DNA of 5,106 nucleotides from Scatomorpha intestinigallinarum. Lineage in GTDB: Bacteria > Bacillota > Clostridia > Oscillospirales > Oscillospiraceae. The translations under genes and the position numbers were made by a program. The notes beneath the pieces were generated by a model. It was not told the origin of the DNA. It ran no database searches and saw nothing but the letters and a program-made list of their open reading frames with translations. The stretch's first letter is position 1. Every line of letters begins with the position of its first letter. The stretch is taken from contig DVHH01000066.1 in assembly GCA_018712225.1 (NCBI GenBank), positions 1 to 5,106 of the forward strand, written 5' to 3'. This document shows, one piece after another, positions 1 to 5,106 of the stretch.

Positions 1-69
1 GGACAGCAGCACGACATTCACGATGAGCAGGACGAGGATTATGAAGTTTTTGACTTTTATCGCATCCAT
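1..69 (-). CDS. yycI: YycI-like WalK regulatory membrane protein (partial, N-terminus only)
   Basis: Only the first 23 codons are present; the rest lies beyond the left edge. They read MDAIKVKNFIILVLLIVNVV and onward: a short basic start followed by one hydrophobic segment from about residue 9. This resembles the start of Bacillus YycI (an MDW-x-K-x-K opening, then a membrane helix), a single-pass membrane protein that works with YycH to adjust the sensor kinase WalK. The ATG shares one base with the stop of the upstream YycH-like gene (TGATG). A second ATG four bases further on runs straight into a stop, so this start is forced. No good Shine-Dalgarno precedes it, which suggests translation by re-initiation after the upstream gene. 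The identification rests on gene order plus this N-terminus; any small membrane-anchored protein is still possible. Confidence 0.66.
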   Translation of the reverse strand, partial: MDAIKVKNFIILVLLIVNVVLLS

Positions 70-1364
70 CAGGCTTTTTTCCAGTCGGTCGTGACTTTTT
101 CAAGGTTGTCGGTGTAATAGAGCCTCAGCTCTCCCCCGCCCTCCGTTTGGAGCAGAGCGGCGGCGAGGTTCGCGGGCAGGGGCTCCTCCCTGCCGCCCAG
201 GCTCTCATAGGAGCGGAAAAGTATCGAGGCATAGGTCACCCGCTCGCCCGTCACGGTTATCTCAACCGCGTGCTCCCTGCCCGAGATGCGCAGCGGCACG
301 CCGTCGTAGACGTAGTCGAAGCAGATCGTGTACTCACCTGTCTCGGCGCTGAGGTAGATATACGACAGGCGCAGCGAGGCCTCACCGCAATAACGCCCCG
401 CCGTGTTCTCGACCAGGCGGCGGGCCAGCTCTATTGCGTCCGTCGGGGAGAGCTTCGGCGCGCTCTCATCCTCTATGGGCTTAAAGGAATATTTGAGCTC
501 CCCGTCCGCGCCCAGGCGCAGGGTGGCCTCGCCCTCGACGCTGACCAGCGTGCCGTCGGACTCGGGATAAGTGGAGGCAAGGTAGCTGCTGAGTCCGAAG
601 GCCGTGTACAGTGCCTCGCTGTCCGCGCTGCGCAGCGAGTTCTCCCCGGAGATGGAGCCGAGGACTATGCTGCCCTGCATCAGCACGGTATAGGGGTCGA
701 GCGCGTCGTAGGTCGGGGAGAGCTCAAACACGAACTCCGCGCCGTTGGGTATGCTCTCGCCCACCCTCGCGGCAAACTCACCCGCCTGCACCGAGGTCGA
801 GCAGCGGTAAAAGCCGCCCTCGTCCCGGCTGCGGACATAGCTCAGCCACACGAGGCCGTTATCCAGCGAGATGCAGATGCGCCGCGCCGTATGTCCGGCG
901 GCGGAGCCGTTTATCTCTGTACCGAGCCATATGGCCAGGCTCGAAAGCTGGAAGTCGCAATAAAAATCGAAGAAGACGCCCGTTTCGTTGAGCGCGGCGC
1001 GCCACTCCTCCTCGCTTATCTGCTCCGGCTCGCCGGAGGAGCCCAAAGCCTCGGCCAGGGTGGCGGAAAAACGGTCGTAGGCGGAATAGAGCTCCTCCTG
1101 CGAGTACATCACTCCGCAATGAGCCCCGGCCTCCGGCGTGAGCATCATGCTCAGAGGCTCTGCCGCGGCGGTGTATTCCTTCTGCCCGCCTTGGTTCTGC
1201 CCCGACTGCATGCCCAGCACGCCGCCGGAAATATCTCCCGCGAAATCCAGCAGCCCGCTGCCCCCGGCGAGCATGACTGCCGAGACGACGAGCACCAGTA
1301 TGAGCAGGTCCTGTCCCAAGCCGAGGAGGCGTCGCTTCGCCTTCGGCGTCAGCGGCTTACGCAT
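69..1364 (-). CDS. yycH: YycH-like membrane-anchored regulator of the WalRK system
   Basis: The 431-residue protein has a basic N-terminus (residues 1-13), one membrane segment at about 17-34 and a long region with no further membrane helix, so most of it should lie outside the membrane. Bacillus YycH is also a single-pass extracytoplasmic protein of about 450 residues that, with YycI, modulates WalK; length, topology and position directly after walK agree. The C-terminal part (about 330-385) alternates short strands around FDYVYDGVPL and ITVTGERV, similar to the beta-rich repeats of YycH/YycI proteins. The ATG overlaps the end of walK by 8 bases and is preceded by GGAGGGG seven bases upstream, inside the kinase gene. 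Six cysteines (83, 136, 164, 188, 326, 348) lie in the extracytoplasmic part. I see no single diagnostic motif, so the name depends on context, size and topology. Confidence 0.72.
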   Translation of the reverse strand: MRKPLTPKAKRRLLGLGQDLLILVLVVSAVMLAGGSGLLDFAGDISGGVLGMQSGQNQGGQKEYTAAAEPLSMMLTPEAGAHCGVMYSQEELYSAYDRFSATLAEALGSSGEPEQISEEEWRAALNETGVFFDFYCDFQLSSLAIWLGTEINGSAAGHTARRICISLDNGLVWLSYVRSRDEGGFYRCSTSVQAGEFAARVGESIPNGAEFVFELSPTYDALDPYTVLMQGSIVLGSISGENSLRSADSEALYTAFGLSSYLASTYPESDGTLVSVEGEATLRLGADGELKYSFKPIEDESAPKLSPTDAIELARRLVENTAGRYCGEASLRLSYIYLSAETGEYTICFDYVYDGVPLRISGREHAVEITVTGERVTYASILFRSYESLGGREEPLPANLAAALLQTEGGGELRLYYTDNLEKVTTDWKKA

Positions 1365-2796
1365 CTTTCGGCCCCTCCACCGGAAGCCAGACGGTTATAC
1401 GCGTGCCCTTGCCCAGGCGGCTCTGCAGATCTATGCGCCCGCCGTGCCGGACGACTATCTCGTGCGCTATAGACAGGCCCAGGCCCGTGCCGCCCGACTC
1501 GCGGCTGCGCGCCTTGTCCACGCGGTAGAAACGGTCGAACACCTTCGCCGCGTCCTCCTGGGGGATGCCTATGCCGTTGTCCTTCACCGTACACCAGACC
1601 TCGCTGTCCTTCCAGCCCGCGGTCATGCTTATGCGCCCGCCGTCCTTGGTGTACTTGATGGCGTTGGAGACCATATTCATGAGCACCTGCTCTACGCGGG
1701 CCTTGTCGCCGCGTATCTTCGGCAGGGGTATCTCCAGCTCCAGCGAGAACTCGTGTCCGTGCGCCTGCGCCTCCATGCGCGTGGCGTTGTAGACGTCCTT
1801 CACGGACTTCTCAAAGCTGAAATAGTCGAAGCTGAATTCTATGCTGCCCGCGTCGAAGCGCGAGAGCGTCAGAAGGTCCTGCACTATCTTCGTCATGCGG
1901 TCGGATTCGTTCAAAATGACGCCGAGGAAGCGCTGGCGCGTCTCCTCCGGCATCTCCGGCTCGCCCTCCAGCGTCTCGGCGTAGCTCTTAACGCTGGTTA
2001 TTGGCGTGCGCAGCTCGTGGGAGACGTTGGCCACGAACTCGCGCCGCATCTGCTCGGACTTTTTGAGGTCCGAGAGCGTGTCCTCGAGCTGGACGGCCAT
2101 GTCGTTGAAGGTGCGCGTCAGGACGCCTATCTCGTCCTTGGACTCGTTGTCCACCTTGCCGGTGAAGTCGCCGCCTGCGACCTTTTCCGCCGCGCGGGTC
2201 AAGTCTTGTATGGGGGCTATCATGGTCTTGGCCAGCAGCAGGCTGAGGAACACCGAGATGATGAGGCCCACGCCCATCGCTTCGACGATGATTTGCAGCA
2301 GCTGGCTGTTCAGGCTCTGCATCGTGGCGCGGTTATCCACGACGTAGACGATATAGTTTGCCGCGCCGCCCTCTATAGGCAGGGCAACGTCCATGTACTC
2401 CGCCGTGGGGTCGCTGGCGTAGCCGTTCTCGCCGGCAATGGCGCTGATGATATTCGGCGTGATGGCCACGCCGTTTTCAGGCGTGACGCTGCCGGCAAGC
2501 CAGGCGCCCGTCTCGCCGGAGAGGATGTGGTAGTTCCTCGTGCCGGTGTCTATACCCAGGCGGCCCGTGTAGGCACCAAGCACCTCAGCCATGTTGTCCG
2601 GGGCGTCCGCCTGCGCCGCGGAGCGCAGGCCCGAGGCCAGCTCCTCGTCCGAGAACACCTCCTGCATGCGGTTGTAAAACTCGTTGAGGTAAAAGCTCCG
2701 CACACCGCGCGTCAGGAAGACCCCTGTCACGGCCGTGAGGGATATTATGAGAAACAGTATTATAAGTACGAGCTTTGTATAAAGGCTCCGGTTCAT
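1357..2796 (-). CDS. walK: WalK-like sensor histidine kinase (HAMP-HisKA-HATPase)
   Basis: This is a complete 479-residue membrane sensor kinase. A first membrane helix (about 8-28) leads to an extracytoplasmic sensor region (about 30-165) without cysteines, then a second helix (about 168-190) and a HAMP linker (about 190-243). The phospho-acceptor His260 lies in NVSHELRTP. The ATP-binding domain shows the N box (NMVSNAIKY, 374-382), G1 box (DNGIG, 406-410), F box (FDRFYR, 420-425) and G2 box (GGTGLGLS, 435-442), so it looks fully active. It should autophosphorylate and pass phosphate to Asp53 of the regulator encoded just upstream. Bacillus WalK is about 610 residues and carries a PAS domain after HAMP; here the HAMP runs almost directly into the HisKA domain. 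The start lies 10 bases after the regulator stop, with GAGGGG six bases before the ATG. PhoR-like kinases share this layout; the partner genes favour WalK. Confidence 0.88.
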   Translation of the reverse strand: MNRSLYTKLVLIILFLIISLTAVTGVFLTRGVRSFYLNEFYNRMQEVFSDEELASGLRSAAQADAPDNMAEVLGAYTGRLGIDTGTRNYHILSGETGAWLAGSVTPENGVAITPNIISAIAGENGYASDPTAEYMDVALPIEGGAANYIVYVVDNRATMQSLNSQLLQIIVEAMGVGLIISVFLSLLLAKTMIAPIQDLTRAAEKVAGGDFTGKVDNESKDEIGVLTRTFNDMAVQLEDTLSDLKKSEQMRREFVANVSHELRTPITSVKSYAETLEGEPEMPEETRQRFLGVILNESDRMTKIVQDLLTLSRFDAGSIEFSFDYFSFEKSVKDVYNATRMEAQAHGHEFSLELEIPLPKIRGDKARVEQVLMNMVSNAIKYTKDGGRISMTAGWKDSEVWCTVKDNGIGIPQEDAAKVFDRFYRVDKARSRESGGTGLGLSIAHEIVVRHGGRIDLQSRLGKGTRITVWLPVEGPKDA

Positions 2797-2806
2797 CTGC
2801 GGCCCC

Positions 2807-3505
2807 TCAGTCAGCGAAATAGTAGCCCGCCCCGCGCTTCGTCATGACGTAGACGGGTTCGGACGGGTTGTCCTCCAGCTTCTCGCGCAGGCGGCGCACG
2901 GCGACGTCCACGGCGCGCAGGTCGCCGAAGTAGTCGTACTGCCAGACGGAGCCCATGAGCTCCTCCCGCGACATGACCCGCCCCGGGTTCTCAGCCAGGA
3001 ACTTGATGAGCTCGTATTCCCGCTGCGTAAGCTCCAGCTCCTTGCCGTTCTTGTAGACGGCGCGGCGGGTCCGGTCTATGGTGATGTCCTTGGCCCTTAT
3101 CTGGTCGCCCGGCTCCTCGGGCGCGGCGGGCGCCATCGACGCCGCGCGGCGCATGTTGGTGCGCACGCGGGCCAGCAGCTCCCGCATGGAAAAGGGCTTT
3201 GTGATGTAGTCGTCCGCGCCCAGCTCAAGGCCGAAAACCTTGTCCGTCTCCTCCTCGCGCGCCGTTATCATGATGATGGGAACGTTGTTGCCCTCCGCGC
3301 GCAGCGTGCGGCAGACCTCAAAGCCGTCCATCTCCGGCAGCATGACGTCAAGCAGGATGACGTCCGGGTCGCACTCGCGCGCGAGCCGCAGGCCCTCTGC
3401 TCCGTCGTAGGCGCAGACCGCCGTCATGTCGTTCTTCTCCAGATTGTAGCGCAGGATATCGACGATGGAACGCTCGTCATCGACGATAAGCACCTTTCTG
3501 TTCAT
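2807..3505 (-). CDS. walR: WalR-like OmpR-family response regulator
   Basis: The 232-residue protein has a receiver domain (about 3-118) with the acidic pair Asp9/Asp10, phosphorylation site Asp53 in LLDVMLPEMDG, Thr81 and Lys103 (ITKPF), then a short alanine/proline linker (about 121-134) and a winged-helix DNA-binding domain (about 136-230). The recognition-helix region, VWQYDYFGDLRAVDVAVRRL and the following REKLEDNP, closely matches what I recall of Bacillus WalR (YDYFGD-x-R-x-VDV-x-VRRLREK-x-EDNP), more so than PhoP. WalR controls autolysin and cell-wall genes and is essential in many Firmicutes. The ATG overlaps the stop of the upstream Nudix gene by 4 bases (ATGA), with GGAGG seven bases before it inside that gene. 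I saw no pair of TGTWAH half-sites spaced by five bases (the Bacillus WalR box) in the window, so autoregulation cannot be claimed. Confidence 0.92.
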   Translation of the reverse strand: MNRKVLIVDDERSIVDILRYNLEKNDMTAVCAYDGAEGLRLARECDPDVILLDVMLPEMDGFEVCRTLRAEGNNVPIIMITAREEETDKVFGLELGADDYITKPFSMRELLARVRTNMRRAASMAPAAPEEPGDQIRAKDITIDRTRRAVYKNGKELELTQREYELIKFLAENPGRVMSREELMGSVWQYDYFGDLRAVDVAVRRLREKLEDNPSEPVYVMTKRGAGYYFAD

Positions 3506-4041
3506 TTCCTGTCCTCCAGATACCTCCGGGCCTTGAGCACGGCGATGATGGTCTTGGCGTCGTCTATCTCGCCGGACATGACCAGCTTTTCCAGCTCGGA
3601 GAGCTTGTATTTCTCGACGTTCAAAAATTCGTCCGGGTCGAGGTGCATCTTGCCCCGGTGCAGGCCAAGGGCGAGGTAGATGTGCAGCACCTCCGTCGAG
3701 AAGCCCGGCGAGGTGCAGCAGGGGCCGAGGTATATCATCTCGTCCGCCGTCAGGCCCGTCTCCTCCGAGAGCTCACGCACGGCGCACTCAAACGGGTCCT
3801 CCCCCCGTTCGAGCTTGCCCGCCGGAACCTCCAGCATTTCGCGGCCGAAGGGATAGCGGAACTGGCGCACACACCAGACCGTCTCGTCCGCCTCGACGGG
3901 AATGACCGTCACCCCGCCCGGGTGCTCCACCACCTCGCGGCCGACTATGTTTCCGTTTACGAGCTCCGCCTTGTCGCGCCGAACGTTCACTATGACACCC
4001 TCGTATACCGTGGATTTATCTATCGTCTTTTCGTATGACAT
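3502..4041 (-). CDS. Nudix hydrolase, ADP-ribose pyrophosphatase type
   Basis: The 179-residue protein has a complete Nudix box at residues 75-97: Gly75, Glu81, Arg89-Glu90, Glu93-Glu94 and Gly96, matching G-x5-E-x7-REU-x-EE-x-GU. These glutamates bind the metal ions used to cleave nucleoside diphosphates linked to another group. Pro112 (SPGF), about 15 residues past the box, together with the EVPAG lead-in, is typical of ADP-ribose pyrophosphatases, which cut ADP-ribose to AMP and ribose 5-phosphate. Length fits the family (about 175-210), and no signal peptide is seen, so it is cytoplasmic. I chose the ATG at 4041 because GGAGG lies seven bases upstream; a GTG seven codons earlier (4062) would put that ribosome binding site inside the gene. 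It is the first gene of the walRK operon and overlaps walR by 4 bases. The exact substrate cannot be read from sequence. Confidence 0.9.
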   Translation of the reverse strand: MSYEKTIDKSTVYEGVIVNVRRDKAELVNGNIVGREVVEHPGGVTVIPVEADETVWCVRQFRYPFGREMLEVPAGKLERGEDPFECAVRELSEETGLTADEMIYLGPCCTSPGFSTEVLHIYLALGLHRGKMHLDPDEFLNVEKYKLSELEKLVMSGEIDDAKTIIAVLKARRYLEDRK

Positions 4042-4048
4042 TTTCGCG

Positions 4049-4053
4049 CCTCC
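4049..4053 (-). promoter_or_regulatory. Ribosome binding site deciding the Nudix gene start
   Basis: On the minus strand this reads GGAGG, seven bases before the ATG at 4041. It argues for that start and against the in-frame GTG at 4062, which has no comparable site before it and would translate through this one. Confidence 0.85.
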
Positions 4054-4073
4054 GTTAATCACATAGTTATCCG

Positions 4074-4088
4074 AATATCATATTACCA
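4074..4088 (-). promoter_or_regulatory. Probable promoter -10 region of the Nudix-walRK operon
   Basis: Read on the minus strand, this AT-rich block contains TGGTAATAT (an extended -10: TG, one base, then TAATAT, bases 4088 to 4080) and, overlapping it, TATGAT (bases 4082 to 4077), which matches the consensus TATAAT at five of six positions. Transcription would begin near 4068-4073, giving a leader of about 30 bases before the ATG at 4041. No convincing -35 hexamer lies 16-18 bases upstream; TTGCGG (4103 to 4098) is 15 bases from TATGAT. Position and composition support a promoter, but the exact hexamer is undecided. Confidence 0.45.
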
Positions 4089-4091
4089 TAT

Positions 4092-4104
4092 ATTGCGCCG
4101 CAAT
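4092..4104. repeat. Short perfect inverted repeat in the divergent promoter region
   Basis: ATTGCG and CGCAAT flank a single central C, forming a 13-base perfect dyad. It lies just upstream of the leftward -10 region and before the rightward -35-like repeat, a position where a dimeric regulator could act on either direction. A second dyad (AATAT, C, ATATT) covers 4074-4084, within the leftward -10 block, and CCGCCGGCGG at 4124-4133 is a 10-base palindrome inside the rightward candidate promoter. Such short palindromes also arise by chance, so an operator role is inference. Confidence 0.35.
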
Positions 4105-4114
4105 GCCAGTATTT

Positions 4115-4148
4115 TTGACTTGACCGCCGGCGGCGGCTGGGACAAGAT
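4115..4148 (+). promoter_or_regulatory. Weak candidate promoter for the 80-residue protein
   Basis: TTGACTTGACC at 4115-4125 contains two overlapping -35-like hexamers. The second, TTGACC (4120-4125), is followed after 17 bases by CAAGAT (4143-4148), which matches the -10 consensus at only three of six positions. Transcription from it would start at about 4155, right at the ribosome binding site, giving a very short leader. The spacer is GC-rich. An alternative -10, TATATT at 4089-4094, has no good -35 partner. Confidence 0.3.
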
Positions 4149-4168
4149 AGACTCGGGAGGCGTTTTAC

Positions 4169-4411
4169 ATGGATATTCAGACTGTGGGCCGCGACTGCGT
4201 GGCCCTGAACGTACATAGCCGGGTCTCCGGCGCGCGCGAAGCGGCCTCGCTGGTTCGGGCCGCCCTGCTGCTCGGCGGGCTCGAACCCTGGCCCCGGATG
4301 GAACTGGAGCTGTTCCCATCCTGCGGAGGCACACTCATCGTCGCGCGGCCCTCGGAGGGGCTCGCGGTGGAGGTGGCGGACTATGCTCTGCCCTTCCTGC
4401 GCGGAAATTGA
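4169..4411 (+). CDS. Small protein of unknown function (80 residues)
   Basis: I do not recognise this protein. GGGAGG (4155-4160) lies eight bases before the ATG, a strong sign that it is translated, and it fills the space between two sets of real genes on the strand of smpB. The sequence suggests a strand (MDIQTV...VALNV, 1-15), a helix (about 21-36, AREAASLVRAALLLGG), two strands (MELELFP, 44-50; GGTLIVARP, 53-61) and a short C-terminal helix (ADYALPFLRG, about 70-79). There is no signal peptide or membrane helix, so it should be cytoplasmic. Two cysteines (10, 52) and one tryptophan (41) are present, with no metal-binding cluster. The strand-helix-strand-strand order loosely recalls the N-terminal domain of MecA-type ClpC adaptors, but I see no decisive shared motif. 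It is divergent from the walRK operon and 87 bases before smpB. Confidence 0.72.
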   Translation: MDIQTVGRDCVALNVHSRVSGAREAASLVRAALLLGGLEPWPRMELELFPSCGGTLIVARPSEGLAVEVADYALPFLRGN

Positions 4412-4445
4412 CTTCAAACTGTAACGCGCCGGGGGTTTTATGCGC

Positions 4446-4474
4446 TTGACAGCTGTGGTATACTCTTCTAAGAT
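4446..4474 (+). promoter_or_regulatory. Promoter upstream of smpB, with two overlapping -10 choices
   Basis: A perfect -35 hexamer TTGACA (4446-4451) is followed after exactly 17 bases by TAAGAT (4469-4474, four of six matches), giving a start near 4481, just before the ribosome binding site. Between them lies TGGTATACT (4456-4464), an extended -10 with five of six matches in TATACT, which is only seven bases from TTGACA and has no good -35 of its own. It would start near 4471. Either choice leaves a short leader before the GTG at 4499. Confidence 0.6.
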
Positions 4475-4485
4475 GAGCAGCTTTT

Positions 4486-4491
4486 GGGAGG
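4486..4491 (+). promoter_or_regulatory. Ribosome binding site deciding the smpB start
   Basis: GGGAGG sits seven bases before the GTG at 4499. It rules against the in-frame TTG at 4484, which overlaps this site and would add five residues (reading MGGEA) that look like untranslated leader. Confidence 0.85.
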
Positions 4492-4498
4492 CGAGGCC

Positions 4499-4966
4499 GT
4501 GGCGCGCGCACAGGGCATAAAACAAATAGCGCAGAACCGTAAGGCGTTCCACGATTACTTCGTCCTCGAACGCTTCGAGGCGGGTATCGAGCTCTTCGGC
4601 ACGGAGGTCAAGTCCATCCGGGCCGGGACCGTGAACCTGAAGGACTCCTTCTGTACCGTGAAGGACGGCGAGCTCTTCGCGCGGGGCCTGCACATAAGCC
4701 CCTACGAGAAGGGAAACATCTTCAACCGGGACCCGATGCGCCCCAAGCGCCTGCTCATGCACAAGCGCGAGATAATGAAGCTCAACGCCCGCGTCATGCA
4801 GGACGGCGTTGCGCTCATCCCGCTCTCGCTCTATTTCAAGGACGGGCGCGTGAAGCTGGAGCTCGGCCTCTGCAAGGGCAAAAAGCTCCACGACAAGCGC
4901 GACTCCGAGGCCGAACGACAGGCGAAGCGGGACATGGACAGAATTATAAAGGAGAGGAACGCGTAA
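4499..4966 (+). CDS. smpB: SsrA-binding protein SmpB
   Basis: SmpB binds tmRNA (SsrA) and carries it to stalled ribosomes, allowing trans-translation: the ribosome is released and the unfinished protein is tagged for destruction. The 155-residue length is normal for the family. Visible hallmarks are the N-terminal IAQNRKAFHDYFVLERFEAG (10-29), the signature GTEVKSIRAG (34-43), the central MHKREI (87-92), the LGLCKGKKLHDKRD motif (122-135) and a lysine/arginine-rich tail (about 130-152) of the kind that enters the empty mRNA channel. Translation starts at a GTG with GGGAGG seven bases upstream. The stop shares one base with the next ATG (TAATG), so the following isomerase is probably co-translated. 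No tmRNA gene is seen in the window; ssrA may lie elsewhere. Confidence 0.97.
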   Translation: MARAQGIKQIAQNRKAFHDYFVLERFEAGIELFGTEVKSIRAGTVNLKDSFCTVKDGELFARGLHISPYEKGNIFNRDPMRPKRLLMHKREIMKLNARVMQDGVALIPLSLYFKDGRVKLELGLCKGKKLHDKRDSEAERQAKRDMDRIIKERNA

Positions 4967-5106
4967 TGGCAAACCCGATAGTCACCTTTGAGATGGAAAA
5001 CGGCGGCGTCATCAAGGCCGAGCTCTACCCCGAGATAGCGCCGAACACGGTGAACAACTTCCTGAGCCATGTGAACCGCGGCTTCTACGACGGGCTCATC
5101 TTCCAC
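4966..5106 (+). CDS. ppiB: Cyclophilin-type peptidyl-prolyl cis-trans isomerase (partial, N-terminus)
   Basis: The first 47 codons are present and the gene continues past the right edge. The stretch APNTVNNFLSHVNRGFYDGL followed by IFH (25-47) is the conserved early part of the cyclophilin domain, where NTV-x-NF and GFYDG-x-x-FHR are hallmarks; the catalytic arginine expected right after the final His lies just outside the window. Such enzymes speed up rotation about proline peptide bonds during protein folding. The domain begins almost at residue 1 with no signal peptide, which points to the cytoplasmic PpiB type. The ATG overlaps the smpB stop by one base and has GGAGAGG eight bases upstream. 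Pairing with smpB suggests a small protein-quality operon, though this may be only positional. A longer multi-domain cyclophilin cannot be excluded because the C-terminus is missing. Confidence 0.93.
   Translation, partial: MANPIVTFEMENGGVIKAELYPEIAPNTVNNFLSHVNRGFYDGLIFH

Noticed and set aside
147..1472. A 441-codon open frame on the plus strand opposite the YycH-like gene
   Set aside because: It is antisense to a gene tightly overlapped with walK in an operon; its composition is low in typical core-forming patterns and it has no recognisable motif.
1138..2847. A 569-codon open frame on the plus strand opposite walK
   Set aside because: It lies entirely antisense to a kinase with all catalytic motifs intact, its translation is rich in Arg, Ala, His and Val with no domain, and GC-rich codon use readily keeps such opposite frames open.
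3643..4038. A 131-codon plus-strand frame inside the Nudix gene
   Set aside because: It is the shadow of the Nudix box region on the other strand.
4042..4062. Upstream GTG start for the Nudix gene
   Set aside because: It would place the good GGAGG inside the coding region, and the extra residues MINGGAK simply translate that leader.
4420..4425. TGTAAC as a WalR binding half-site
   Set aside because: The Bacillus WalR box needs a second TGTWAH five bases further on, and that position reads GGGGGT.
4412..4445. Possible rho-independent terminator after the 80-residue gene
   Set aside because: The only stem is GCGC/GCGC (4 bp, 12-base loop) and the TTTT lies in the loop rather than after the stem. 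The small gene may read through into smpB.
4067..4972. A 301-codon open frame on the minus strand across smpB and the small gene
   Set aside because: It runs opposite the unmistakable smpB and across its promoter, and its translation shows no family features.

Overview
The window looks like chromosomal housekeeping DNA from a GC-rich, low-oxygen Firmicute, probably a Clostridia member such as the Oscillospiraceae. I infer this from the Gram-positive WalR/WalK-type two-component system with YycH/YycI-like partners, the strong GGAGG ribosome binding sites, and a base composition I judge by eye to be near 60 % GC. I saw no insertion sequence, tRNA, rRNA or CRISPR array.

Left block (1-4041, all minus strand, transcribed right to left): a Nudix hydrolase of the ADP-ribose pyrophosphatase type, a WalR-like response regulator, a WalK-like sensor kinase, a YycH-like anchored extracytoplasmic protein, and the first 23 codons of a YycI-like protein that runs off the left edge. 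Adjacent genes overlap by 4, 8 and 1 bases or are separated by 10, so this reads as one operon with translational coupling. WalRK governs cell-wall turnover in Firmicutes, and YycH and YycI are membrane proteins that adjust WalK activity. The Nudix gene in first position is the less usual partner.

Centre (4042-4168): a divergent promoter region with AT-rich -10-like sequences facing left, short perfect palindromes, and a weaker candidate promoter facing right.

Right block (4169-5106, plus strand): an unrecognised 80-residue protein with its own good ribosome binding site, then a promoter, smpB (the tmRNA partner of trans-translation) and the start of a cytoplasmic cyclophilin-type peptidyl-prolyl isomerase that overlaps smpB by one base and is cut by the right edge.

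I found no clearly new multi-gene system. The points most worth a second look are the 80-residue protein (its strand/helix pattern loosely recalls the N-terminal domain of MecA adaptors), the Nudix gene heading a walRK operon, a WalK without a PAS domain between HAMP and the histidine domain, and six cysteines in the extracytoplasmic part of the YycH-like protein.
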